Source of the DNA: Hippophae tibetana | Lineage: Eukaryota > Streptophyta > Magnoliopsida > Rosales > Elaeagnaceae | Direction: 5' to 3' | Length of the DNA stretch: 64,000 bases | Assembly (NCBI GenBank): GCA_037013495.1 | Contig: CM072807.1 | Location: 4,447,001 to 4,511,000, forward strand | Shown: in pieces, positions 23,696-36,010 of the stretch | Position numbering within the stretch: the first letter of the stretch is position 1 | Layout: every line of letters begins with the position of its first letter | Notes under the pieces: model-generated | What the model was told of the DNA's origin: nothing | The model's input: only the letters and a program-made list of their open reading frames with translations | Database searches by the model: none | Made by a program: the position numbers and the translations under genes

Positions 23696-24026
23696 AGTGG
23701 GCCTATTCTCTTTAGAGCCCAAAAAAAGTCCAACCCTTATAGGCTTGTCCCTAAACACACTGGATCCGAAAGATCAAAATATATAAAGGGGTCCCTTTTT
23801 AACTGTAGCAGAGCCTTAAGCCCTCCTGTAATTGCCACGATCGTGATTCGTTCTCTCTCTCTCTCTCTCCCTAATATCGTTTCGGTCCCTCTCGCTTACT
23901 GACTCCAACACACAGGCTTTCGTTACTCTCATTTATCTGCTTTTTGGAGCCCTAGATTCGTTCCCATTTAACTACTTCAGGGATTTTGCTGCTCGTACCG
24001 ATAGTTTAATTTATTGGAAGAGAACC
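23696..24026 (+). promoter_or_regulatory. Promoter and CT-rich 5' leader of the KH-domain gene
   Basis: A TATATAAA box lies at 23780-23787, putting the transcript start near 23812-23820. Upstream, TGGGCC (about 23698) is a site II-type element common in housekeeping promoters. The leader contains a (CT)n run at 23851-23870 and ends at the ATG at 24027 in the context GAACCATGG, a good plant start context. Confidence 0.7.
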
Positions 24027-27000
24027 ATGGTGGAGGAGGAAGTTGTCGCAGCCGCGGAAACTCATGTGCCTTCAGATCTCAAGCGCAGGCTTGAAGATTT
24101 GGAGCCAGAAGCCCCTGAATCAGTTAATCCCAGATCTGAAGAGCCGGTACACTCCAATGTGGAGCTCGATACGGCCATGACTGACAGTTTGGTTACCTCT
24201 GATCAATCAGACGCGAAACGACCTCGACTCGATGAAATACCAGATGGTTTAGGTATTATTACGAGCTTATGTATATTGGTGCTATAACTTATATTTATAT
24301 GTTGCGTTTATGGCTCTTGAAGTTTGATGGTTGTGCTGGATTTTGGGTTTTTTCCCTCCGTTTTTCGTCCTTTTTCTTTTTCCGGTTTATTGCGATGTTT
24401 TATGAAAAATTGGGCTAAGAAATAAGCTCAATTATCAATTTAAGCTAGGGTTTTACAAAACAACAAATCTAGCCTATATTTTTTAAGATAAGGTAGTAAA
24501 ATTACATTAATTATCATAAAAAGTATATAAAAGTTTATTAACTTTGTAGTGGTGCATAACAAATACACTAATTATAAAAAGTTTATAGCAGAAGTCTCAA
24601 AATTAATGTTTTTTAGAAATAGAGCATGTGGATACATATATGCCTAATTTTTTGAGTTATATGTTCATTAATCAATTTATGTGTTCAAACCTTTTCAAGT
24701 TTATAGCAACTTAAAATATTTACATGTGTGCAATGTTATAAAAGACTTTTTTAAATGTTGCGGAGTTTTTTCTAAGTGAGGCAAGGCTTAAGTCTCGAAA
24801 CGGTCTAGGCATAAGTCTCATATTTTAACGTTAACAAACTTTAAAAATATTAATAAAAGCTATTTCTAATTCATTAAGCAGTAAATTTCAATAAAACATG
24901 AAAAATAACTCAAATTATAACTTTAAATTACATTAAAATATTAACATAAGCAATTAATCATAAAAATAACAATAAAAACGCAAACTAAATTATATAAGTT
25001 GTGGCTCTATTGCTTATATATCAATTTGAAGCTGAAGAAAAAATATAAATATAGGTTGTGACATGCAATGTTACAACTTTGTGATTGACAAAATCTAGAG
25101 TTGGTGGAGTTAAAGGAAAAGAAAGGTGATAGATGAAGATGATCGAAGAATGTTGAGGAAACAATCTTAATCGTATTTGTTCATGTGATTATGATATTTT
25201 CTTTTTTTTATCTATGATTTTCTATTTTTTTTTTCAATTTTGTGACATAGGGTTAGGATTTTTTTTGGGTAATCCATGAACTAACTTGAACAATGAACCA
25301 TTTTAGTCAAAAGCCTCAATCACCTTGAGGCGTAAAAACTTTAAGGCGTAAGTCTCAAACCAAAAAGGCTTAAGCTTTATTTTACCCCCTGAGGCTATAG
25401 CCTCATAATTGTTTTTAAGCCTTGTCTCGAGGCGAGCTTTAAATTAGCCTTTGACTACAATGCATGTGTGTTCATGTACTTCATTTTTTATAATTTTTAT
25501 GGTTTTGGACTTTTGGTATACTTTTTAATAGTTAGTGGACTTATTGTGCTCTATTAAATAGTTAATGAATTTTTATATATTTATGTCATAATTAGTGTAC
25601 TTTGTTACCCTTCATGCTATTTTTTATGTAAGCCTTGTAAACTATGACAAAAAGTTTTGAAGCCTTACGAGTAAACTATTTTTAAGTGTATATTATACAC
25701 AAATAACAAAACCATTGCACTTTTCACATTATTCTTAAACCGATAGAAATAATAAAAAATCATGAACAATGGAAATAGAAACATAAGATATCTCATGATA
25801 CTTCTCAAAAGAAACAATATTTAGCAAATTATTTTTGAAGAAATTCATATAACAAAATTAAATCTTAAGGAGGGAGATAGATTTAGAGAATCGTCATTTT
25901 TAAAAATGAAAATATTTTCAAGGAAATATATAATTTATTATGGGGTAAATAATAAAGAATTGAGTATTACTATTACAGATGCAAAATAAAGATATAACAT
26001 ACCATTTTGAGGCAAGATAGCTGATGTGGGCATTGAGGCTAGCGATTCATCTTTGTAATTTGAGGTTTGCACCTTTTATATTGAGGCTTACGCCTTGAGG
26101 CATTATGAGGCTTAAGCCTCTTTCATTAAAGAATATAGGGCCAAGTTTTTTTTAAACCTATATTTTTTTATAAAAGCCCAATAGTTGTAAATTAAAAAAT
26201 GAAATAAAAATAATGAATGAAAGGACTCTAAATAAAATCGATTGGTTAAACTTGTGAATTTTTTTGGTTTATATTATGTATAATAAGAAACTTAAGCATA
26301 GGCACATAAAACTCAAGGCACTCAAAGAAGATGAGGATTTTTTGGTACTTGTTGATGTATTATTGAATAATGAATGGTGTGTTGGTGATAAAGTCCTAAA
26401 AGAAATACTATTAAGTGATACAAATGAACTTGATGAGCCTTTGGTTGGAGGAAAAGAAAGAACATCACACCAAAAAGTGAATGATCTTTTAGAATCTAAA
26501 GAAAAATCCACCAAAAATACTTAGGGTAAAGGTAGTAAAGATGATGAAGATGAATAAGATATTATAATTAGATATTATAATGATTTAATGAATGATAATG
26601 CCAATTGTGATGAGGGTGTTGATGAGTGATGAGTTAAGGTTTGAATTAGTACGTTCAAGAGATGAAAAGGAAGAAACTAACAATGATCAATATATTAAAA
26701 CATGTTTTGTGTGTTATTTGTTCATTTTAAAACTTGTTTTACGACTTTATTAGAATTTAACTTGTGTTTTAGACGTTTATTTATACGGTTTGTGACTTTA
26801 TATTTAAACTACTTATGTTATTCTTACATTTAATAATTTTTGTCTTAACTTTTAGTATATTTTTATTCTATATAATAAGTTATTAATAATTTTATGTATT
26901 TTTTCAATTTTAAGTGAGTCTTATGTCTCTCACTGCCTTAGGCTCAGCTTTGCCTCATCTGGGACAACTGTCTTGGTACCATTTTTACCTTTTGGAAACT

Positions 27001-30000
27001 TGCATATCATTAATTGAAAAAGAAACTAGTATGAAAAAATTATCAAAAATGTGTTAGTAGGATAAAAGAAAAATTGGATACATGTATTTAGAAATTTTTT
27101 AAATATTAATTAAAACACATTTATGAGAAATGATTGATTCACCAATAAAATTAGCACTACTAGACAATAAAATAATAAATCAAAAAGATGTTTTATTTGA
27201 AGTGGTCCATGAAAATCCGAGATACCAAAATTAAAAATTCATATTATATCCTAGATTTATCATTAATGTTAATGATAAAAATTTAAATCAAGTACTAAGA
27301 TTAACTTATAAGTTTGAACGAAAATATTTAATGAAAGGAGGAAATCATCACTTTTCGATATACTACGTAGTAGGATATTTATTAATAAACAATCATCATA
27401 ATTCAATATATGGAAAAATGAATTCATAGAAATTGATTGGACATTCTGATAAATTGGATAAAAAATAAAAGTATAAATATTAACAGATTTTGAAATACCC
27501 GAAGAATAGAACTTATATATTAATTTTTTTTTATACCAGCAAGGGAAAATAATTTTATCAAGGATTATGTTTATAGATTCTCAAGCAGAAATCTCTAAAA
27601 GAGAGGGGGTAATAGAACTAAAATAGGAAATTAAAGAAATAAAAGATGTAGTCCTTGAAGTAACTGGAGAATAAAAGAAAAGGATAATAATATTATAGAT
27701 ATTCCACTAATGTTAAAAAATAAACTCTAAGAAATAGAATTGAAAGATAATGGTAGTTTAATAAGTGTATCATGAAGCCAAATAGCTATGATAAAAGTTT
27801 TAATTCTTTTAGCAGAAGAAGTAGATACAATATATAAATCAAATACCAAATGCTTACTAGACATTCAAAACGAGCTTCTTAAAGAAATAAGAGAATATAG
27901 TTGTATTAAGAAATTACAACTAGATATGCATAAGAAATTTACAGCAGTAAGAAGTGATGTTATTAACCTAGATACAATGAAGTTACTTGTTACAAGTTTG
28001 ATTTATTAACAAGATAAAAGGAAGAATCTCTTAGGAGATCTGATGCATTAATACCAGTAATGAGAAAGAAAGAATGAGAAAATATCTAAAAAAATAAAGA
28101 AAAAACTATAATTTATGTTTAATGGAATATATGAAAGAATTAAAACAATTTAAGAACCTTGAAAACAAGGACATAGAAAAATTAATTTGCCTATTAACGC
28201 TAACAGATAAAGAATTAGTAAAACATTATAAGGAAAAACTTTTCACTGTTAAAGAAGATTATATGAAAATAGTTAGTAAAACTAACTCTGAACCAAAAAA
28301 TATAATACAAAAAAAACTATATAAAACCTATTGCATTACAAATCCTTTATCAAGGAAAAACATTTGACCCAAGTAGGTAATAAAAAATAGGCAAAGACCA
28401 TGGGAGTCTATATTCCCTTATAGAAGAAAATAACAACCAAAAATGGAAGAAGGTTTCATTGGAAAAGTAGAGATAGTATTCCTCCATAATTCATACTTTA
28501 TGAAACTTTGAATTTGATCTTTCAGATTTAGATTGACCGGGAATAAAAAAAACTTTAGATGAATGATATAGTGGAATGAGTGTAATCATAAAAACGTATT
28601 CGATCACACAATCAAATCCTTCAATTTGTATAGTATTAATAGCCCTATAAAATGACATGAAATGTTTAAATTTGGTTTATAAATTTATCAGAACAACAAT
28701 ATTTGAAATTCAAGGAGATGCAGCCACGGGTAAAGAATACTTGATACTGTTAATTATTCTATCAGTAAAGTAATTATCATCTCACAAATTAATCTGCATC
28801 TCATCGAGAAAGGTGGTGAAAAGATCATCAAATATGAAGTTGCTTTCAATTGCAATGAATTGAAAGTAGGTGAGGAAAGCAAGAAGGTATTCTGCCAACA
28901 CGTCAAACATCAAGTTAGGGACCACAAATGCATCTATTGTATTAGAGATGAGGATGATGATATGAAGATTTCAGCTTCACAAGAATCAGTGTCAAAAATC
29001 TGACTCTGAAGATTAATAATAATGTAGGATCCACATTAAGAAATTGGAACAAGTTATTAATAAGTTAGATGAAATAATGAATTCTCACTCTTGTAAAAGA
29101 GAACCCTTGTGTTAATAAAAGGGAACTCTTATTTCAATTAGAAAACACATCTCTCATGTTCTCTTAGAGATTTATTCACTTAGCTCTTAGTTTTTTTACC
29201 CTTTGAAATATCTTATTTAGTAATGAGTAACTAAAACTTTCTTCAAAGTTCCTAGTATTTCAGTTGTAATAACTATTTTGATAAATAATTTTTTTTAAGA
29301 AGAAATTTCTATTGACATAAGGTTGGATCTGGTTGATCACTAAGCCAAAGATCAAAGTGAATCCATATTTATTGGGTTAGTTAAAATTATATACTTTGAT
29401 GAATCTTGATAATGATTTCATGTATTTAGAAGCTAGCTTAGACATAATTATATCAAATCTAGAACAAAATAATGAAATACTATAATTAAGTTGTTGGCTA
29501 TACAATGAAATTAACCCAGAAAAATATTGTATTAAACTTAGTAAACGAGAATAAAAAGAATCTAGACCTTATTTGATATTAGAGTCATAAAATTAATATG
29601 TTTACTTTATCTGAAATTCCTAAATCAAAGAAATTATTTGGATTAGAAAATGCCCAGACCATTCTAATTTTGTAAACTTTATAAAACTTAATAAAAATTT
29701 GTAAAGCCCTATAAAATAAAATAAAAACTATATTTGTAAGTTAGAAAAACTCGGCTCAAAGGAGTAATAAATAAGTCTTTTTGGGCTGTTTTCTCATAAT
29801 GTTGATAACATTTGATGATTTGTAGAAAGCTTTTTTGGGATTTCTTTAGGATAAAAATAAATTGGTGCTATGACGTTGGAAGGAAAATAAGTTGTCTTTT
29901 CCTTCATTAAAAAAGTACCCTTTAGTCCCTTTGTTTTTAGTTTGTATGTCATAGGTCCCTTGTTTTATGTAGAGTTACATATATATTTAATTTCTTGCAC

Positions 30001-33000
30001 ATGATATTCATGTTAGTGTTTAACGAAGGGTATGGTTTAGTCATTTAATAAAATGAGAAATGCAAAGAACACAAAAATTTGTACATACTTTTGCAATTAT
30101 ACCACTTATAACGTAACAAATGTCAAAATTATTTTGGAAAATAGTAAATTGTTTTTTTTCTTAAGATAATTCTGTCACGTGGAACCATATAAGTGGTGTA
30201 GGTGCAAATTTGTAGCAGGTTTGAAGATTTTTTTTTTTGGGGTAGGCAAGGACTTGGACTTGGATTTATATGTACCTTTTAAAGAAATGGGGGATTATGA
30301 CTTATTTTTGTTTTAATAAATAATATTGGCTCTCATGCTCAGCATCTTTAGTTAATTTGGCTCTTTGTAATCTGCCAGGTTTTATTTGGTTTTAAATTAT
30401 GGTCCCTTGAATGAATGCATTTTTCATACAAAGGTCGACTTAGTAGGATGTTTATTTTTATTTATTATTTATTACTAAAGAAACTCGTTTGCATTCCTTG
30501 TTCATGCATTTGTGATAATTGTTTTGCTATGCATGAATGGTTTGAAAATTTTCTCCAACAGCCAATGAAAATGGACATCAAGAAGTGGTAGATGGACATG
30601 TGAAAGAAGAGAATGATGCACAGGAAACTGTGAAGACTAACCACTTGGATGAAGCCCCAAATCAAGCAGATGTAGGTACTAGCAAAGTAAATAATGAGCA
30701 GCCACTGTCTACTGATAATCACGAGAAATCTGACTCCCAAGAACTGCCCGTCAAGAATTCTATGTTGGATAAACCTGCAGAAGATACTAAAGAGGATGCA
30801 TGGTCACCTTCAGATGAGGCTCCTCAGCAATCATCCCTGAATTGTGCTCAGGAAGGTGACGATGCTTCAGATAAAGATCAACAACCTATATCTGCAAATC
30901 TGACATCATCTCGGAAAGTGGAAGTCCCTAATAACAAGGTCAGTTTGTCCATCTTTTCCCTCCAAGATTTAGTTTTCTATGAAGTGCCTCAATAAACTAG
31001 GTATATAGATGAAAGCATATTATTGTCTTTATTTTTGCTGGAAGTCTATTTCTGACTATGTGCCTTTAGTTTATGATATTTTTGGTGGGTATTAAATAGT
31101 ATTTAAGACTTGCAAAAAGTGAGTTCTTTTTCTTTAATAGCCTAATATTTACAAGCATCAGCTTTTATTTCCATGTTTGATTACCTTTTTTGGCAACATG
31201 AATTTTAATCAATGCATCAGGAATTTTGCATTCGCTGCAGGTTGGGGTTCTTATTGGCAAGGCTGGGGAAACCATACGGTACCTGCAGTACAACTCAGGG
31301 GCCAAGATTCAAATTACAAAGGATGCTGATGCGGATCCCCATTCAGCAACAAGGCTCGTGGAGATAATTGGAACTTTGGATAGCATAAATAAGGCTGAGA
31401 AGCTTATGAATGCTGTAATTGAGGAGGTGGATTTTATTCTTTCTTATCCTATTTTGGAACGCTCTAAAGTTTTTGCTTCTGGAGCTGTATTGGGTTATTA
31501 CGTAATTCAATTTGATGAATATTTCTGCAGGCTGATGCAGGGGGTTCTCCTTCACTTATTGCTAGGGGAATCACTTCTGCACAGACTACTTCTGTTGGAG
31601 AACAAATTCAGATACAAGTTCCAAATGAGAAGGTACGGGGATTAATATGTGTTGTTCTGTTTCCGTATGTAAGATCTGAAATGCAGATTTGTGTGACCTT
31701 CCTTTTACTTGTATAGGTTGGCTTTATCATAGGTAGAGGAGGTGAGACAATTAAAGCTCTGCAGACGAGGTCTGGAGCCCGCATACAGGTAGTGGATACA
31801 TTATGGTTTTATACATTGGACAGTTTTCTACTTTGTAATGGCTTTAGCATTAATATTTTTACCCTGTCTTGAAGATTAACCGATTCCTATACCTGTTTAG
31901 TTGATTCCTCAACATCCTCCTGAAGGGGATGAATCCAAAGAAAGAACTGTCCGGGTGACTGGTGATAGAAAGCAAATTGAAATTGCAAGAGAAATGATAA
32001 AAGATGTTATGAATCAGGTTAGTTATCTGCTTTACTACTCTTCTTGTAGAAGATGTAGTTAGTTATCAAATACTGATTTTATTCGGGCATTTTACTGATA
32101 TCTTATATATTGAATTATTAGAATGCTATTTGTTGTATTGTTTTAGTCCTATAGACTAATTCTTGATTATGATCTTGTAAGTTGTTTTTGGTATATTTTT
32201 ATACGGGGAAGGATTGTAGAAGTTGCTGAATTAGAGGCTTGTTAATACAATAATAAGAATTGCCTTGGTACTTAAATTTCAAGTCTTGCTATTATGTTGC
32301 CTTTTATGTATTTTTAATGACTTTATGCATAGACGCTAAATTTTAATTTGTTTATTGTGTATTTTGTCATTTTTTCTGCATTACAACACCCCAATTTCTC
32401 ATAATGGCACTATATAGATATGAAGTGTAAAATGTTGATGATCCCTTTGATATTGGCTTAGGGATTACTTGTTATCATAAATTTTCTTTTTTGGGGTTAC
32501 CTCTCTTTAAGTTGTAAGTGTGAATGTATGTTGAATGGTTATATGGTTGGATGCTCTATAATCTACCAACGTGTTTAGATGAAGTTATGAACCATGTTGT
32601 GAAGACCAAATGGGAAGGGGGATCATGTTTTGATTACTATCAATTGCTTTTAGAACATGGGTTTAGCTGTTGGTGCTGTTTATTTAGTCAAATGCATCCC
32701 ATTTTTTGTAATTTTATCCACATTTATAACAATTGCTTTCAATGAGCAGAACATGTAACATTGAATTCAACCACATTTGTATGTCTAGAAGAGTTGTTTT
32801 GAAATTTTGATGTGGGAATACGAGCTGATTCCTTTAACCCTGATTAGAGCTTGCAATATTGATGAATCGTCCTTGTCAAGGTCACTTGAATTTTTTAGGA
32901 AGATCTTAAATTGAATCCAACCTATCGGTTGCCATGATTTATTTATGTTGAAGGTGCCAATTCGAATTAGTTGGCTTTAAAAATGCAGATTGGGCTATTG

Positions 33001-35689
33001 TCTTTTCAATGGGGTCAGCATTACTCTCTTGGTGTAGCAATAAGCAACTTATATTCTCTCTCAACTGAAGAAAGGTATCGGGACTTTGTTCTCGCCATTG
33101 CAGGATTCTAATAGTTGGTAAGACTGCTTTGAGACCTGACAGTTGAAAATAGTAGTTCAGCAAGACTGTATTGCATTAGCCTTAGTGCTCAAGAGTTCTC
33201 CCCATGATATATTCCTGAGATGTGTGTCTGCAATTCTAGTGAAGTAATGACATAAGAAATAGAAAATTTGCATGGGTTTTATGCCTGGGAATTGTATCTG
33301 ATGCTGTTGTTGTGTGAGATAGAGATGATGCTGAATGGAATGCTGGTTTATTTGCATGAGATAGAGATGCTGCTTTGCACAGAATCGTTGAACTATGAAG
33401 TTCCTGAATTGCTTATTCTTCTGTTATAATTCACATATCTTTCAATGTAGTCGGGGTTTTTTCTCTTGATTTTCAGCAGATAAAATTGTGAAAAATTAGT
33501 GCAGATGGCATGTTTTAGCCGGATCAAGACATAGATACGGGCTCATAATTCTTAGTAGTAGCAGAATCATTTATCTGATGTCTTTTAGAATTGCTTAGAA
33601 TTCATACTGCTTTGTGTTACTGGCAGTTTTATCTCCGAGCTGAAGTTTCCTTCATTCTGACCTACTTGTTTTCTCTATAAATCTTGTGTGATTCACTGGG
33701 ACGTTAATTTTACACCAAAAAGTTAATGTTTTTGTTCCCAGCAACCAATTATATAGAAATTTGTTGACTGAACCTTGATTGATGGTACTTCTAATTTAAC
33801 TTTCTCCCCAAGTGATCTTTGAATGGACTGATGGGATGAGATCATAATATAAATGTCATCAAGTGCTGTGATTGGTGGATCTGTTACTAGCAGTAAAAGC
33901 ACTGGCATATAGCTCTCAACATGGTATGGCTAGATTTAGTTCCCATCCCACATATTGAAAAATATAAACTAAAAGAGTATTGAGATGTAAGCTAGTAAGT
34001 ACGTTGTTTGTTGATGATACATTTATGTTGCCATTTTGGTAACTTCTTGCATGTACCTTCTATATTTTATTATTGTGAATTATGTCTTTGGAGTTTTCAT
34101 TGGAAACTCATCTTCCAATTTGTTATGAAATTATATTCCTTATGTTCTTTAAAAATAAAAATGACTTAAAATGATTGGTTATTTTGTTCTGTATTGTTTA
34201 TTGTGTATTATTCATCTAATTTAGTCAAATGATGATATCCAAGAGCCTCCATTGTTTTGAATATGAGATTAGATACTCAGTTTAAGCAACTTTTAATTAA
34301 TTTTCGTTGTTGCATTTCTCTTGTAATGAGGCAAAATATTCATTTTATTTACTAATTATTACCACTTTGTGTTTTGAATTTGAATAGACTCTGAGGCCGT
34401 ATCAGCCTAACTATCGGTCCCGTGGGCCTCCTGGTCAACCTCAGTGGAGTTCCCGAGGTTCTCGGGGTCCTCATATGTCCCAGCCGACCTCATATGATTA
34501 TCATCAACGGGGGCCATATCCATCTCACAGCCCACAGCATTCCCGTTATGGGGGCTATCATCAACAGATTGGTCCAAGAAGTGGCTTTGGTTCTGGTTGG
34601 GAACAAAGGCCACCCAGTAGCATGCAGGGCTTGCCTCCACATGGCAGTGGTTATGACTACTATAACGGACATGGAGCCCATTTACCAGAAGGTCCAGTAT
34701 CTTCCCAACATTCAGCTCCTCCCCCAGGACATGTTCCTGGCCCTTCTCCTAATGCACCTGCAGTGGGCCCACCCCAATCTCAAGTAAATTACAATTACGG
34801 ACACCCACAGGGATCAGATTATGGGCACCCTGTTGCACCCTATTCACAGTATGCACACCCTCAACAAAACTATGGCCATGGATATGATGAACCAAAGTAT
34901 GACAGTCATGCTACGTTGCATCATCCTCCCTATGGGGGTTCTCAGCCAGGATACTCGCATTCTGCTGCTCAGTCAGGTTATGGTCCACAATCGCAATATG
35001 GGAGACCACCATCTTATGGCATGCCTTCACAGGGGCCTTCTCCGCAATCCTATGGTCCTCCTAGGACGGCTAGTCAACCAGGAGATGTGCCTTACCAAGG
35101 TTTTGCTGCGGCCCAATCATATGGTCAGAATGTTCCACCTCAACAGCCATACCCATACGCATCTAGTGCATCTACCCAGCAGACATATCCTCCATATGGG
35201 TCCACTCCAACTGCCGAAGGGTATAACCAGCCACCACCATCATCTGTCTCAGGTTATGTGCAGCAAGGAGGCCAACCTGTTGCTAGTTACAGCCAGTCTG
35301 GCTTACAGCAGGCACCGGGCTATGCACAAGCAACTGCTTCTGCTGGTTATGCTCATTATCCATCTACACAACAAGGTTATCCTGACCAATCTGCTGCAAA
35401 TGCAGCAGCCTATGGATACCAAGCATCACAGGATCCTAGTTATAGTGGTGCCTCTGCATCAGCTTATACAGCAGCTCCAACTGGGCAGCCTAGTTATGCT
35501 CAAACAACAACTCAAAATTATGATCAGTCGGTTCAACAGTCAGGTACTTATGGGGCACCAACTAACTCTTCAGTTGGTTATGGGAAAACAGTGTCGCCTC
35601 AGCCTGTTTATCCTCAGTATGATTCAACCCAGATGTATGCCGCACCTGCTCACACACCCACATCTGCACCAGCTCCTGCACCTCGTTGA
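24027..35689 (+). CDS. KH-domain RNA-binding protein, FUBP/PSI-like (7 exons, about 793 aa)
   Basis: A nuclear single-strand nucleic-acid-binding protein of the far-upstream-element-binding/P-element somatic inhibitor type, probably acting in splicing or transcription. Coding exons: 24027-24252, 30562-30938, 31241-31426, 31531-31632, 31717-31788, 31901-32017, 34388-35689. All have GT-AG borders and compatible phases, giving 793 codons plus stop. Residues 1-200 are acidic and disordered, with a KRPR basic patch at 64-67. KH1 (about 198-263) has the loop GKAG in VGVLIGKAGETIRYLQ; KH2 (about 295-360) has GRGG in VGFIIGRGGETIKALQ. Residues 361-793 are rich in Tyr, Gln, Pro, Ser and Gly. The ORF at 30585 and the 139-codon ORF at 31226 are exons read into introns. 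Introns 1 (6.3 kb) and 6 (2.4 kb) are long. The plant family usually has two KH domains and about 700-800 residues, as here. Confidence 0.92.
24760..26980. mobile_element. hAT-like transposon remnant in KH-gene intron 1
   Basis: Both edges carry GAGGC/GCCTC-rich subterminal repeats. The left begins near GTGAGGCAAGGCTTAAGTCTC (24777) and the right ends near CTTTGCCTCATCTGGGACAAC (26973), which is inverted. More copies lie at 25318-25450 and 26010-26125. Near 26264-26520 (plus) a reading frame MVYIMYNKKLKHRHI with a following acidic NEWCVGDKVLKEILL segment resembles the degenerate C-terminal tail of hAT transposases (LVYVHYNLRL-type). The catalytic part is missing. Boundaries are approximate and no 8-bp target duplication was identified. 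Confidence 0.52.
27060..28760 (+). mobile_element. Endogenous pararetrovirus fragment (movement-protein to coat region), KH intron 1
   Basis: Old caulimovirid-type sequence in the sense orientation of the host intron. The 5' half (about 27130-27640) resembles a viral movement-protein region in broken frames. ORFs at 27788-28009 and 28122-28367 are Lys/Glu-rich pieces, the latter with an ITNPLS word. From about 28500 to 28750 the frames match the coat-protein N-terminal region of the minus-strand copy near 54780-55010 (shared FDL-DLD and NP-IC words), which places both in one family. Many stops and shifts; no capacity to encode a full protein. The sequence is viral by similarity only and clearly inactive. 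Confidence 0.6.
28761..30561. other. Rest of KH-gene intron 1
   Basis: Mostly unremarkable intron. One stretch (about 28795-28999) stays open for roughly 70 codons and contains a CQHVKHQVRDHKCIYC Cys/His word; I do not recognise it. The intron ends with a CCAACAG acceptor at 30561. Confidence 0.4.
32018..34387 (+). other. Intron 6 of the KH gene
   Basis: A long T-rich intron, with GTTAGT at its 5' end and TTGAATAG at its 3' end. Short ORFs here show no family similarity, and no transposon ends were recognised. Confidence 0.7.
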
Positions 35690-36010
35690 ATATGCAACTT
35701 GTATTGAAGCTAGCTTAGTATGATGGTTGACTGAGATTAGATATGTGGTGGTTACTGTTATTTATTTATTCTAGAATTAGTGTTTTTGATCTATTTGACA
35801 GTTCACTTGCTATGTTTCTGGTGTGTTTCTTACCAGGAAATGTATTTGGCTTATTAATCATTGGTGCTTTATGTAATCTTAACAGTTTTTTTCTTGGTTT
35901 TGTAATCCGTCTGCTTAACTATGCTGCCTGAAGATGAACTATTATATCAATATTTTTCTTATTGATCTTCCAATGTTTTTATGGCTTATTATTCTTGTTC
36001 AGGTGAAGTG
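35690..36010 (+). other. 3' untranslated region of the KH gene (probable)
   Basis: T-rich sequence following the TGA at 35687-35689. The exact poly(A) site is not visible; no classical AATAAA is present in the first 250 bases. Confidence 0.5.

Noticed and set aside
24253-24287. Exon 1 ORF continuing to 24287 as a short 86-residue protein
   Set aside because: A GT donor at 24253 and the matching phase of the exon at 30562 show the last residues are intron read-through.
34821-35723. 300-codon plus-strand ORF overlapping the KH gene's last exon
   Set aside because: It is an alternate frame of a low-complexity exon (Met/His/Leu-rich shadow of the Tyr/Gln/Pro-rich frame). The real frame continues the KH protein with correct splicing.
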